A DNA stretch of 64,000 nucleotides from Pseudomonas poae (lineage in GTDB: Bacteria; Pseudomonadota; Gammaproteobacteria; Pseudomonadales; Pseudomonadaceae), in assembly GCA_028869255.1 (NCBI GenBank), contig CP110972.1, positions 5,928,001 to 5,992,000 of the forward strand. Direction: 5' to 3'. Both the position numbers and the translations under genes were made by a program. Positions 1-9,925 of the stretch are shown one piece after another. Numbering within the stretch: position 1 is the first letter of the stretch; each line of letters starts with the position of its first letter. Below the pieces are notes generated by a model. It ran no database searches and was not told where the DNA came from. It was given only the letters and a program-made list of their open reading frames with translations.

Positions 1-867
1 GTCGTCCTTGAACGTGTCCACCCCGAGGGACACCACGATGACGTCGGCGCCGTAGCCTGCGATCTCGGCGCAAGCCTGTTCCAGCGCGGCGCGCCAGGTA
101 TCCCAGCCTGAGCCTGCGGGCAGCGGGTAGTTGAAATTGAAGCCCGCGCCTGTGCCTTCGCCCAACTCATCGGCGTAACCGAGGAAAAACGGAAACTCCG
201 CCTCCGGGTGGCCGTGGATCGAGGTGAACAGCACATCGCTGCGTTCATAGAAAATCGATTGGGTGCCGTTGCCGTGGTGGTAATCCACGTCAAGGATCGC
301 GACCTTTTGGTGGCCCTGGTCGAGAAAGGCCTGGGCGGCGATAGCGGCGTTATTGAGGTAGCAATAACCGCCCATCAAGTCGCTGGCGGCATGATGGCCG
401 GGCGGGCGACACAGCGCGAATGCACTGCGGGCGCCTTGTTGAATCGCGTGTTGGGCGGTCAATGCCACCTGGGCTGCGCTGTACGCGGCCTGCCAGGTGC
501 CGGCGGTAATCGGCGCGCCGCCGTCGAAGCTGTAATAACCCAGCTGGCCATGCAGGCTGGTGGGCAATACGCGGCGCAGGGTGCGGGCGGGCCAGGTGTA
601 GGGCAGCAAGTCGCCGTCTTGGTTGAATTCGGTCCAACGTGCCCAGGCGCCTTGGAAGAAGTCGAGGTAGTCGGGGCTGTGAATACGTTGCAAGGGGCCC
701 AGGCCAAAATCCGTGGGCGCCAGCACCGGGCCCAGCTCGCGGTCCTTGACGCGCTGCAGCACATGATCGGCGCGCGAGGGCATTTCAAAGCAGGGCATCA
801 ATTGCCCGTCCATCAATTCACACCGGCCGTGGTGCAGGTGGTGGTCGTCCGAGTAGATCGTCAGCAT
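1..867 (-). CDS. Acetylpolyamine amidohydrolase, histone-deacetylase family (3' end cut by window edge)
   Basis: Zinc-dependent amidohydrolase of the HDAC/AcuC/AphA family, expected to deacetylate acetylated polyamines in the cytoplasm. 289 codons are visible of a family length near 345. The catalytic His-His pair lies in RPPGHHA (His158-159). The zinc ligands are Asp195 and His197 in DVDYHHGNGTQ and Asp284 in SLGVD. These numbers coincide with those I recall for the classical acetylpolyamine amidohydrolase, which favours that subfamily over AcuC. The ATG at 865-867 begins MLTIYSDDHHLHH, the usual start of this family. The catalytic Tyr near 320 lies beyond the left edge. It is the last visible gene of a minus-strand series (aspA, symporter, asparaginase, AraC regulator) devoted to nitrogen compounds. 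Substrate is inferred from family only. Confidence 0.9.
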   Translation of the reverse strand, partial: MLTIYSDDHHLHHGRCELMDGQLMPCFEMPSRADHVLQRVKDRELGPVLAPTDFGLGPLQRIHSPDYLDFFQGAWARWTEFNQDGDLLPYTWPARTLRRVLPTSLHGQLGYYSFDGGAPITAGTWQAAYSAAQVALTAQHAIQQGARSAFALCRPPGHHAASDLMGGYCYLNNAAIAAQAFLDQGHQKVAILDVDYHHGNGTQSIFYERSDVLFTSIHGHPEAEFPFFLGYADELGEGTGAGFNFNYPLPAGSGWDTWRAALEQACAEIAGYGADVIVVSLGVDTFKDD

Positions 868-1008
868 ATTGTTGTTTTCCGCAGGCTGTGTCGTGCCTAC
901 AGTCTTGCGGCGGGCGGGGTGTATGAGAATGGCAGGAGCGGCCAAAAGGGGATGGATATGGCCAAATTGTCTGTCCGAAATTCGCCCCATTTGTGTGCGA
1001 TAGGCTCT

Positions 1009-1103
1009 TGTGGCGAGCGGGCTTGCCCGCGTTGGAGTGCGCAGCGCTCCCGCTTTTTCTGGGGCCGCTACGCAGCCCAACGCGGGCAAGCCCGCTCGCC
1101 ACA
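1009..1103. repeat. REPIN: two inverted REP palindromes (GTGGCGAGCGGGCTTGCCCGC type)
   Basis: The segment starts with TGTGGCGAGCGGGCTTGCCC and ends with its reverse complement, about 95 bp in all. The inner part (ggggccgc... / ...gcccaacgcgg) also pairs. It sits in the gap between the AraC gene and the amidohydrolase, as REP elements usually do. The same core with a GCGTTGG extension recurs at 27018-27168; most other copies in the window have the GTGGGAGC core. Confidence 0.85.
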
Positions 1104-1114
1104 GGTGGGGGTAC

Positions 1115-2107
1115 TCAAGTGCGAAATTGGCTCGGCGCCACGCCGCTCCAGCGTACAAACGCGTGCCGAAAGCTCGCGGTTTCGCTGAACCCCAGTGCCT
1201 CGGCAATCCGGTGGATCGGCCACTCATCCTCGCCCAGCAACTGCTTGGCCCGTTCGAAGCGTAACTCGTCGAGCAGGTCCTGGTAGCTGCACCCTTGGGC
1301 GTGCAGGTGCCGGCGCAGCGTGCGCGCCGAGCAGTTCATCTGTTGGGCCAGCCCCTCAAGGCCCGGCGCGGCCTGCAATTGGCTGGCGAGTAGTTGGCGG
1401 ATCCTTCCCAGCCACGCTTGGCGCCCGGTGAATTCCAGGTTCTGTTTGCGGCAGCGCTCGGCCATGGCCCGATGGGTAATCGCGTCAGCCAGGGGCAGCG
1501 GCTGGTCAAGCCAGCGCGGGTCGAAGGCAAAGGCATTGGCGGTGGCTTGAAACTGCAAAGGGCAGTCAAAGCGTTCGCGGTAGTGTGCTTGATAGTCCGG
1601 CGCAGCGTATTCAAAGCGGGCGCCGAGCAGCGGCAGCGGGTGGCCGAGCAGGTCGTCGCAGATGACTTTCAGCGAAACCAGGCAAAACTCCACATTGAAG
1701 GTTTCCAGGGTCGGGTTTTCGCGATAATCACTGGCGCTGAACCAGATCCGCTCGCCGTCCTCGACCAGGCTCAGCTCGAAAAGTGTTCCCAGCAGCGCCG
1801 GATAACGCAGCGCAAGGCGCAAAGCGTCACCGAAGGTGGCACTGGTGAGCAGGGCATACCCGAGCATGCCGTAGGACGAAACATGCATGCGTCGGCCCAG
1901 TTCCAGACCAATGTCACGCTGCAGCGCTACGGCATTGGCGCACACGCGCATCTCCTGGTTCGTGGTAATGCGCGTGTCGGCGCGGCTCAAGTCTGCCGGG
2001 CAGATGCCGCTGCCGGCCAGCAAGGCGTCGCTGGGCAGGCCCCGTTCCTTGAATGTACCGAGCACCAGGGAGACCGCATTGAGGGTGGTGAGATGGGAAT
2101 GCAGCAT
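1115..2107 (-). CDS. AraC-family transcriptional regulator (arabinose_bd-type N-terminus)
   Basis: 330-residue cytoplasmic DNA-binding regulator. Residues about 20-205 read as the arabinose-binding-like N-terminal domain (PF12625) found in OruR/ArgR-like pseudomonad regulators. Residues about 230-330 form the double helix-turn-helix, with NCSARTLRRHLHAQGCSYQ in the first HTH and LGFSETASFRHAFVRWSGVAPSQFR as the typical AraC signature at the C-terminus. It lies between the asparaginase gene (51 bp upstream) and the amidohydrolase, all on the minus strand, so it probably controls one of these catabolic genes. The ligand cannot be read from sequence; an amino acid or polyamine is an inference from the neighbours. 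Confidence 0.88.
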   Translation of the reverse strand: MLHSHLTTLNAVSLVLGTFKERGLPSDALLAGSGICPADLSRADTRITTNQEMRVCANAVALQRDIGLELGRRMHVSSYGMLGYALLTSATFGDALRLALRYPALLGTLFELSLVEDGERIWFSASDYRENPTLETFNVEFCLVSLKVICDDLLGHPLPLLGARFEYAAPDYQAHYRERFDCPLQFQATANAFAFDPRWLDQPLPLADAITHRAMAERCRKQNLEFTGRQAWLGRIRQLLASQLQAAPGLEGLAQQMNCSARTLRRHLHAQGCSYQDLLDELRFERAKQLLGEDEWPIHRIAEALGFSETASFRHAFVRWSGVAPSQFRT

Positions 2108-2157
2108 GGAAACTTCCAGCCAGGGGATGGCTGGAAGTGGAGCAAGTTATATGCCGG

Positions 2158-3138
2158 TCAGCTCAGTTCGCCACACAGGTCGAGTTCGACCAGGCGCCGG
2201 ACCTCGGCGTTATCCAGGCCCGCGCCGAGCAGCGCATTGAGCTTGCCGAACACCGCTTCACGGGTCATTCCGCCGCCCGACAATACGCCCACGCCGCGCA
2301 AACGGCTGCCGGCTTCGTAAACGTCCAGCTCCACACCGCCTTCATGGCATTGGGTGATTGCCACCACCACCACGCCCTTGTCCTGGGCGCGCTTGAGGCT
2401 GGCCAGAAACGCCGGGTTGTCGCTCGGCCCGGTGCCGCTGCCGAAGCATTCCAGCACCAGCGCCTGAATGCCGCTGTCGATCAGCGCATCCAGCTGCGCG
2501 GCGGCGATGCCCGGCACCAGCGGCAGCACGCCGACATTGGCCAGGGCCTTCTCGTGACGGTAGCCCAGCGCCGCCGGCAGCTGGTCAGCCTTGGCGATGC
2601 CGCCATTGCGTTGCAGCGCGGCAAACGGGTGGCGACCGAAACTGCGGATTTTCGCGCAACGCGTCGGCGCCATCAGCGCGCCGTGGAAGTACAGCTGCAC
2701 GCCGGGCGCCAGGCCTGCGTCCAAGGCTGCCAGCGCACCGCTGACGTTTTCCCAGGCATCGCTGTCGGGCACGCCGGCCGGCAGCATCGAGCCGGTAAAC
2801 AGCACTGGCGCGGGCAGGCCCAGCAGTTGGAAACTCATGGCGGCTGCGCTGTAGGCCAGGGTGTCGGTGCCGTGCAGGATCAGCACCGCGTCGCAGCCGG
2901 CGTCCACCGCCTCGACCACGGCGGTGCGCAGGCGCTGCCAGTAGGCCGGGGTCATGTTGGCGCTGTCGATCAGCGGGGACATTTCCCGGAAGCGCCACGC
3001 AGGTACTGGCTCATTGGCGAGCTGCTCGCGCATGCGCGCTTCAAAACCGGATGCGGGCGCCAGGCCGTTGGCGCTGGCCTGCATGCCGATGGTGCCGCCG
3101 GTGTAGAGCACCATGACGTCTTGGGCTGGTTGGGTCAT
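2158..3138 (-). CDS. ansA: L-asparaginase, cytosolic type
   Basis: Hydrolyses L-asparagine to aspartate and ammonia. 326 residues, the normal family length. The first catalytic Thr is in YTGGTIG (residues 12-18) and the second in ILHGTDT near residue 90; a Lys-containing segment follows in CAKIRSFGR. There is no signal peptide, so it is the cytoplasmic type rather than the periplasmic high-affinity type. The ATG has GGAGA about 9 nt upstream. It lies downstream of the symporter and aspA on the same strand; product aspartate would feed AspA, making a sensible asparagine-to-fumarate route. A terminator-like hairpin separates it from the symporter, so it may have its own promoter. Confidence 0.93.
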   Translation of the reverse strand: MTQPAQDVMVLYTGGTIGMQASANGLAPASGFEARMREQLANEPVPAWRFREMSPLIDSANMTPAYWQRLRTAVVEAVDAGCDAVLILHGTDTLAYSAAAMSFQLLGLPAPVLFTGSMLPAGVPDSDAWENVSGALAALDAGLAPGVQLYFHGALMAPTRCAKIRSFGRHPFAALQRNGGIAKADQLPAALGYRHEKALANVGVLPLVPGIAAAQLDALIDSGIQALVLECFGSGTGPSDNPAFLASLKRAQDKGVVVVAITQCHEGGVELDVYEAGSRLRGVGVLSGGGMTREAVFGKLNALLGAGLDNAEVRRLVELDLCGELS

Positions 3139-3157
3139 TTGAAGAATCTCCTGAACG

Positions 3158-3200
3158 AAAAACGCCGCCGGGCCCAGAGCATGCCCAAGGCCGGGCGGCG
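3158..3200 (-). terminator. Intrinsic terminator after the AGCS symporter gene
   Basis: Read on the minus strand, a 12-bp GC-rich stem with one mismatch (arms 3163-3174 and 3189-3200) is followed by TTTTTC. It lies between the symporter stop and the asparaginase start. Confidence 0.75.
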
Positions 3201-3220
3201 TGTCATCTATCTACCTGAAC

Positions 3221-4672
3221 TCAGCGTTGCGTTTGAGCGTTCAGTTCGGCGGATGCTTGAGCGCCAGGCTCAGGCTTCACCGGATTCGCCGGCCAGGCCG
3301 TGCGATCCAGGTCCAGGTCAGGGAACTGGCTGGAATCGAACACCGGCGTCTTGATGCCCGCAGCGCGCTGGTTGTCGTAGTCATTCAGGATGCGCATGGC
3401 GATCTTGAACAGGAACGCCAGGGCGAACAGGTTGACGAACGCCAGCAGGGTCATGGTGATGTCGGCGAAGGCGAACACGGTGCCGAGGTTCTCGATGGAG
3501 CCCCAGAAAATCAGCACCAGCACCAGCGCACGGTAGCCCATCAGCACCTTGCGGTTATTGCCGACCAGGAAGCGCAGGTTGCTCTCGCCGAGGTAGTAGT
3601 TGTACATGATCGAGGTGAACACGAACAACGCCAGGGCCACCGAGATGAACATCCGGCCCCAGTCACCGACCACCGCCGCCAGGGAGTTCTGGGTCAGGGC
3701 AATGCCGTCGCCTTCAAAGCCCGGGGTGTAGAAACCGGAGAGCAGGATCAGCAACGCGGTGCAGGTGCAGATCACAAAGGTGTCGAGGAACACGCTGAAC
3801 GCCTGAACCACGCCTTGGGCGATCGGGTGTTCTACCGAGGCCACTGCGGCCACATTAGGCGCACTGCCCAGACCGGCTTCGTTGGCGAACACGCCGCGTT
3901 TCACACCCATGATGATCGCGCTGCCCACCAGGCCACCGAAGGCTTGGTCGAGGCCGAAAGCGCTCTTGACGATGGTCGCGAGCATGGCCGGCACGTGGTC
4001 GAATTGCAGCACGATCACGTACAGGGTCACGGCGATGTATACCAGGGTCTTGACCGGCACCAGCAGGTCGGCGATCGAGGCGATGCGCTTGATCCCGCCG
4101 ATGAATACCAGGCCCAGCAATACCGCCAGCGCCAGGCCGGTGTAGGTGGTATCCAGGCCGAAAGCGTTGTTCAGCGAGTGAGTCACGGCGTGGGCTTGCA
4201 GGCCGTTGAAGGCAAAACCGAAGGTCACCAGCAACAGGAACGCCATCACCATACCCAGCCAGCGCTTCTGCAGGCCGTGCTGGATGTAGTAAGCCGGGCC
4301 GCCACGGTAGGTGCCTTCGGCGTCGGTGCGCTTGTACAGCTGGCCGAGGGAGCATTCGATAAAGCTCGACGACATGCCCACCAGCGCGGTGACCCACATC
4401 CAGAACACGGCGCCCGGGCCACCCAGGGTCACGGCAATGCCGACGCCTGCGATGTTACCGGCACCGACGCGGCCGGCCAGGCTGAGCATCAGCGCCTGGA
4501 ACGAGCTGAGTTGGCCGGAGCTGCTCTTGAGGCTGTCTTTAAACACCGAGAACATGTGGAAAAAGTGACGCAACTGCACGAAACGTGAGCGAATCGTGAA
4601 ATAACCGCCGAGCCCGACAATGAGCACGATCAGGACTTTCCCTGAGAGGAAGTCGTTGATGACTTCGAGCAT
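3221..4672 (-). CDS. Alanine/glycine:cation symporter (AGCS) family transporter
   Basis: 483-residue inner-membrane Na+- or H+-coupled amino-acid importer. AGCS signatures are clear: VGAGNIAGV near residue 70, GGPGAVFWMW shortly after, and GVKRGVFANEAGLGSAP in the middle. About ten hydrophobic segments are visible. I start at the ATG at 4672 (MLEVINDFLSG) because it has GAGGAA 5 nt upstream and matches the family start; an in-frame codon 30 residues earlier would add a polar, unlikely extension. It sits between aspA and the asparaginase gene, so asparagine, aspartate or alanine are the likely substrates. That is context, not a sequence-readable specificity. Confidence 0.9.
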   Translation of the reverse strand: MLEVINDFLSGKVLIVLIVGLGGYFTIRSRFVQLRHFFHMFSVFKDSLKSSSGQLSSFQALMLSLAGRVGAGNIAGVGIAVTLGGPGAVFWMWVTALVGMSSSFIECSLGQLYKRTDAEGTYRGGPAYYIQHGLQKRWLGMVMAFLLLVTFGFAFNGLQAHAVTHSLNNAFGLDTTYTGLALAVLLGLVFIGGIKRIASIADLLVPVKTLVYIAVTLYVIVLQFDHVPAMLATIVKSAFGLDQAFGGLVGSAIIMGVKRGVFANEAGLGSAPNVAAVASVEHPIAQGVVQAFSVFLDTFVICTCTALLILLSGFYTPGFEGDGIALTQNSLAAVVGDWGRMFISVALALFVFTSIMYNYYLGESNLRFLVGNNRKVLMGYRALVLVLIFWGSIENLGTVFAFADITMTLLAFVNLFALAFLFKIAMRILNDYDNQRAAGIKTPVFDSSQFPDLDLDRTAWPANPVKPEPGAQASAELNAQTQR

Positions 4673-5062
4673 GGAGTGTTCCTCGCTGATTTTTCTAATG
4701 GCAAACGCAGGACGGTTCGACGTGTCGCTCAGCACCAGGCAGTGCACGACGTTCGACCCCAATCCTTTTGCGGGTGTTGTTATTCATGCGGTTTCGCGCT
4801 GTCCAGGACCTCGTTACCGACGATCTCTGACGCGAAGAGGGGCGGCACTATACCTAGGCGAGCATCATCCGTCTGCACGGGGCGATTAAAGGTTTCAGCC
4901 GGGCTGAATCGGGAAAGTCGGATTTGCAGGGCGATATTGGATTTTTTATGGGCTTCATTTCACAACCTTGAGGCAAAAAAAGGGCCTGAAGAACGAGCCT
5001 TCAGGCCCTCAAAAGGTGAGAGGTGTCTAGTCCCTCAGCCTGGTGAGCGGTGCAACAAACGC
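4673..5062. other. 390-bp intergenic region between aspA and the AGCS gene
   Basis: Holds the aspA terminator (about 4975-5008) and the presumed promoter region of the symporter gene. I see no convincing small gene. Confidence 0.5.
4975..5008 (-). terminator. Intrinsic terminator of aspA
   Basis: On the minus strand GGGCCTGAAGG pairs with the inverse arm (stem 4982-5008, small loop) and runs into seven T residues (4975-4981). It is a textbook Rho-independent terminator 55 bp after the aspA stop. Confidence 0.9.
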
Positions 5063-6487
<1,425 letters not shown>

Positions 6488-6669
6488 GACGGAAATCATC
6501 TCGATATGGACCCGGAACTGGCCGGAACGCTGTGAATGCTAGGCTTGTGGAAGTTTTTGGGCCAATGCTGTTAAACACTGGCCTATGCACAAACGGCATA
6601 ATGTAGGTGTGACCCGGCTATCATGGCGGGCGTGTGTGCCAAAATGGTGCGTACCCTTGGGAGGAAGTG

Positions 6670-7578
6670 ATGAACCTTGAGAGCAAATGGCTGGAAGACT
6701 TCAGCGCCCTGGCGGCCACGCGCAGCTTTTCCCAGGCGGCGGAGCGGCGCTTTGTCACCCAGCCGGCGTTCAGTCGGCGTATCCGCAGCCTGGAAGCCGC
6801 GCTGGGCCTGACCCTGGTCAATCGCTCACGCACCCCGGTGGAGCTGACGGCGGCGGGGCAGTTGTTCCTGGTGACGGCGCGCACGGTGGTCGAGCAGCTC
6901 GGCGAGGTACTGCGCCATTTGCATCACCTGGAAGGCGGACAGGGCGAGGTCATGCAGGTGGCGGCCGCTCACTCGCTGGCGTTGGGCTTCTTCCCGCGCT
7001 GGATCGCGCAACTGCGCAACGAAGGCTTGAACATCGCCACACGGCTGGTGGCCACTAACGTCGGTGACGCCGTGCACGCCCTGCGCGAAGGCGGTTGCGA
7101 CCTGATGCTGGCGTTCTACGACCCGGACGCGGCGATGCAGATGGATGCGGAAATCTTTCCCTCGCTGCACTTGGGTAACACCGAAATGCTCCCGGTGTGC
7201 GCCGCCGACGCCGATGGCAAGCCGCTGTTCGACCTGGAAGGCGAGGGCAGCGTGCCGTTGCTGGCCTACAGCGCTGGCGCGTTTCTCGGGCGTTCGGTGC
7301 ACCTGCTGCTGCGCCAGCGCGCCCTGCGTTTTACCACCGTGTACGAAACGGCCATGGCGGATAGCCTCAAGAGCATGGCCCTTGAGGGCTTGGGCATCGC
7401 CTGGGTGCCGCAACTGAGCGTGCGGGCGGAGTTGGCGCGCGGTGAACTGGTGGTGTGCGGCGGGCCGCAATGGCATGTGCCGCTGGAGATTCGCCTGTAT
7501 CGCTGCGCGTTGGTGCGCAAGGCGAATGTGCGGTTGTTGTGGCGCAAGTTGGAAGGTGGGGCGGCGCAAAATACCTGA
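6670..7578 (+). CDS. LysR-family transcriptional regulator (HypT/YjiE-like)
   Basis: 302-residue regulator with an N-terminal winged HTH (WLEDFSALAATRSFSQAAERR, then VTQPAFSRRIRSLE) and a C-terminal periplasmic-binding-like effector domain. The WLEDF..L...RSFS.AA pattern resembles the HypT/YjiE group. The ATG at 6670 has GAGGAAG directly upstream (6661-6666). It is divergent from aspA with about 180 bp between starts, the standard arrangement for a LysR gene regulating its neighbour. The link to aspA is therefore inferred; hypochlorite sensing as in E. coli HypT is not demonstrable here. Confidence 0.88.
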   Translation: MNLESKWLEDFSALAATRSFSQAAERRFVTQPAFSRRIRSLEAALGLTLVNRSRTPVELTAAGQLFLVTARTVVEQLGEVLRHLHHLEGGQGEVMQVAAAHSLALGFFPRWIAQLRNEGLNIATRLVATNVGDAVHALREGGCDLMLAFYDPDAAMQMDAEIFPSLHLGNTEMLPVCAADADGKPLFDLEGEGSVPLLAYSAGAFLGRSVHLLLRQRALRFTTVYETAMADSLKSMALEGLGIAWVPQLSVRAELARGELVVCGGPQWHVPLEIRLYRCALVRKANVRLLWRKLEGGAAQNT

Positions 7579-7595
7579 GCCTGGCACCGGGAAAA

Positions 7596-7682
7596 TGTGG
7601 GAGGGGGCTTGCCCCCGATAGCGGTGTATCAGTGACAGATAAGTGCCTGACACACCGTCATCGGGGGCAAGCCCCTCCCACA
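7596..7682. repeat. REPIN (GTGGGAGGGGGCTTGCCCCCGA type)
   Basis: Two inverted copies of TGTGGGAGGGGGCTTGCCCC flank a spacer in which a second pair (ggtgtatcag... / ...ctgacacacc) also matches. It lies just after the LysR gene. Confidence 0.88.
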
Positions 7683-7762
7683 GGGTTTTGTGGTGAGTTG
7701 GCTGACTCTTAAGTCAATAAAACCGCCACTTTGCGCCACTGGACAGATGGTCATCCGAGGGG

Positions 7763-7790
7763 CTGTTTATCTGGATTATTACGGTATACT
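7763..7790 (+). promoter_or_regulatory. Predicted promoter of the purE leader
   Basis: TATACT at 7785-7790 is a near-consensus -10. The -35 (about 7763-7768) is weak. A start near 7797 would give a 112-nt leader before purE. Confidence 0.5.
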
Positions 7791-7870
7791 GCGCGGCCTT
7801 CGGCCGGTCCAACCGGCCTTAATTCGTACACCAAGCCACGCCGGATTTCCTGCGTGGCTTGTTGTTTTTT
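7791..7870 (+). promoter_or_regulatory. Structured leader upstream of purEK with an internal intrinsic terminator (attenuator or small RNA)
   Basis: Three hairpins can be drawn. GGCC-TTC-GGCC (7795-7805) and GGCCGG-TCCAA-CCGGCC (7802-7818) overlap and exclude each other. AAGCCACGC (7833-7841) pairs with GCGTGGCTT (7852-7860) and is followed by GTTGTTTTTT, a full intrinsic terminator. The terminator lies after the only visible promoter and 39 nt before the purE ATG, so transcripts must read through it to express purEK. Either this is a transcription attenuator or a short (about 75-nt) RNA ends here. I do not recognise a named riboswitch class. Confidence 0.6.
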
Positions 7871-7908
7871 GACGCGCCTGCGGGCGCCCAGAGAGAAGAG
7901 GCACGACG

Positions 7909-8400
7909 ATGAGTGCATTGGTTGGCGTGATCATGGGCTCCAAGTCCGATTGGTCCACCCTTAGCCACACCGCCGATATGCTGGAAAAACTCGGCATTCC
8001 CTACGAAGTGAAAGTGGTCTCCGCCCACCGCACTCCGGATTTGCTGTTCCAGTATGCCGATGAAGCAGAATCCCGTGGCATCGAGGTGATCATCGCCGGT
8101 GCCGGCGGTGCAGCGCACCTGCCAGGCATGTGTGCGGCCAAGACCCACCTGCCGGTGCTCGGGGTGCCGGTGCAGTCGTCGATGCTCTCGGGCGTGGATT
8201 CGCTGTTGTCCATCGTGCAGATGCCGGCCGGTATCCCGGTGGCCACCCTGGCGATCGGCAAGGCCGGCGCCATCAACGCCGCCTTGCTGTCCGCCAGCAT
8301 CCTGGGCGCCAAGCATCCGCAGTTCCACGCGGTGCTGAAAAAATTCCGTGCTGAGCAGACAGACAGCGTGCTGGACAATCCAGACCCACGCATCGCCTGA
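7909..8400 (+). CDS. purE: N5-carboxyaminoimidazole ribonucleotide mutase (purine biosynthesis)
   Basis: Class I PurE, 163 residues: converts N5-CAIR to CAIR in de novo purine synthesis, working right after PurK. Motifs visible are [10 protein letters not shown] (residues 5-14, phosphate loop), SAHRTPD near residue 41, and [11 protein letters not shown] near residue 64. ATG at 7909 with an AGAGAAGAGG stretch about 10 nt upstream. It forms an operon with purK (ATG 11 nt after the purE stop). The leader before it contains a terminator, suggesting control of read-through. Confidence 0.96.
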   Translation: MSALVGVIMGSKSDWSTLSHTADMLEKLGIPYEVKVVSAHRTPDLLFQYADEAESRGIEVIIAGAGGAAHLPGMCAAKTHLPVLGVPVQSSMLSGVDSLLSIVQMPAGIPVATLAIGKAGAINAALLSASILGAKHPQFHAVLKKFRAEQTDSVLDNPDPRIA

Positions 8401-8411
8401 GGTTGTTGACG

Positions 8412-9497
8412 ATGAAAATCGGTGTAATCGGTGGTGGCCAACTGGGCCGCATGCTGGCCCTGGCGGGTACCCCGCTGGGGATGAACTTCGCTTTCCTGGA
8501 CCCGGCGCCGGACGCCTGCGCCGCTGCATTGGGTGAGCACCTGCGCGCTGACTACAGCGACCCGGACCACCTGCGCCAATTGGCCGACGAAGTCGATCTG
8601 GTGACCTTCGAGTTTGAAAGCGTCCCGGCCGAAACCGTGGCCTTCCTGTCGCAGTTCGTGCCGGTGTACCCGAGCGCCGAAGCGCTGCGCATTGCGCGTG
8701 ACCGCTGGTTCGAGAAGAGCATGTTCAAGGACCTGGGCATTCCGACCCCGGCCTTCGCCGACATCCAGTCCCAGGCGGACCTGGATGCCGCCGTTGCCAG
8801 CATCGGTCTGCCGGCCGTGCTCAAGACCCGCACCCTGGGTTACGACGGCAAGGGCCAGAAAGTGCTGCGCACCGCTGCCGATGTGGTCGGCACCTTCGCC
8901 GAGCTGGGCAGCGTCGCCTGCCTGCTGGAAGGTTTCGTGCCGTTCACCGGTGAAGTCTCGCTGATCGCCGTGCGGGCCCGTGATGGCGAAACCCGCTTCT
9001 ACCCGTTGGTGCACAACACCCACGACAGCGGCATTCTCAAGCTGTCCGTGGCCAGCACCGATCACCCGCTGCAGGCTCTGGCCGAAGACTATTCCAGCCG
9101 CGTGCTCAAGCAGCTGGATTACGTCGGCGTGATGGCGTTCGAGTTCTTTGAGGTCGACGGTGGCCTCAAAGCCAACGAAATCGCCCCGCGTGTGCACAAC
9201 TCCGGGCACTGGACCACTGAAGGCGCCGAGTGCAGCCAGTTCGAAAACCACCTGCGGGCGGTAGCGGGCTTGCCGCTGGGGTCCACGGCCAAGGTCGGCG
9301 AGAGCGCCATGCTCAACTTCATCGGTGTGGTACCGCCTGTGGAGCAGGTGATTGCGATTGATGACTGCCACCTGCATCACTACGGCAAGGCCTTCAAGGC
9401 CGGGCGCAAGGTCGGCCACGCCAACCTGCGCTGCAAGGACCGAGCGACCCTGCAAGCGCAGATCCTCAAGGTCCAAGCGCTGATCGCCGAGCAATAA
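8412..9497 (+). CDS. purK: N5-carboxyaminoimidazole ribonucleotide synthase
   Basis: ATP-grasp enzyme that carboxylates AIR with bicarbonate and ATP to N5-CAIR, the substrate of PurE. 361 residues. The N-terminus IGVIGGGQLGRMLALAG is the pre-ATP-grasp Rossmann segment. The ATP-grasp part includes VLKTRTLGYDGKGQ near residue 145 and EIAPRVHNSGHWT near residue 255, a PurK hallmark. I take the ATG at 8412 (MKIGVIGGG) with GAGGT overlapping the purE stop as ribosome site; a TTG three codons earlier is less likely. Confidence 0.96.
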   Translation: MKIGVIGGGQLGRMLALAGTPLGMNFAFLDPAPDACAAALGEHLRADYSDPDHLRQLADEVDLVTFEFESVPAETVAFLSQFVPVYPSAEALRIARDRWFEKSMFKDLGIPTPAFADIQSQADLDAAVASIGLPAVLKTRTLGYDGKGQKVLRTAADVVGTFAELGSVACLLEGFVPFTGEVSLIAVRARDGETRFYPLVHNTHDSGILKLSVASTDHPLQALAEDYSSRVLKQLDYVGVMAFEFFEVDGGLKANEIAPRVHNSGHWTTEGAECSQFENHLRAVAGLPLGSTAKVGESAMLNFIGVVPPVEQVIAIDDCHLHHYGKAFKAGRKVGHANLRCKDRATLQAQILKVQALIAEQ

Positions 9498-9546
9498 GCC
9501 AAGTCCGACGGGAACCATTGGTAACCGTCGTCTCTCTGATTGCAGG

Positions 9547-9574
9547 ATGCCAAAGCCTGTCTAGGCTTTGGCAT
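9547..9574. repeat. Perfect inverted repeat between purK and the GlsB/YeaQ gene
   Basis: ATGCCAAAGCC (9547-9557) and its exact inverse GGCTTTGGCAT (9564-9574) with a 6-nt loop. No T tract follows on the plus strand, so it may be an operator, an mRNA-end hairpin or a weak terminator rather than a canonical one. Confidence 0.6.
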
Positions 9575-9601
9575 AGCTCACTTCATTCAGAGGGAAATGC
9601 C

Positions 9602-9847
9602 ATGGGTATCATCGGAACCATCTTTATCGGCTTGATCGTCGGCCTGCTGGCGCGTTTCCTCAAGCCCGGCGACGACAGCATGGGCTGGATCATGACTATC
9701 CTGCTGGGTATCGCAGGTTCCCTGGTCGCCACCTACGGTGGTCAGGCCCTGGGCATCTACCAGGCGGGTCAAGGTGCGGGCTTTATCGGTGCGCTGATCG
9801 GCGCCATCGTGTTGCTGGTAATTTACGGCCTGCTGCGCAAAAAGTAA
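9602..9847 (+). CDS. GlsB/YeaQ/YmgE family small membrane protein
   Basis: 81-residue, almost entirely hydrophobic protein with three membrane segments separated by short glycine-rich turns (IGTIFIGLIVGLLARFLKPG, then GWIMTILLGIAGSLVATY, then GAGFIGALIGAIVLLVIYGLL). The LARFLKPGDDSMG turn and the G-rich helices are characteristic of the transglycosylase-associated/GlsB family (PF04226), often stress-induced; molecular role is unknown. ATG at 9602 follows AGAGGGAAATGCC, a good ribosome site. Monocistronic by spacing. Confidence 0.88.
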   Translation: MGIIGTIFIGLIVGLLARFLKPGDDSMGWIMTILLGIAGSLVATYGGQALGIYQAGQGAGFIGALIGAIVLLVIYGLLRKK

Positions 9848-9925
9848 TTTAGCGACATAGCCCTCTGCGCTACGCAGGCGCAGGGGGCTAGAATGCCGAC
9901 ACTGTTAACCTTGTCGAGCTCCTTC

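Noticed and set aside
7596..7682. Regularly spaced inverted repeats as a CRISPR array or transposon ends
   Set aside because: The copies are isolated, 85-95 bp, at gene borders, palindromic in themselves and without spacers or transposase: REP/REPIN elements.
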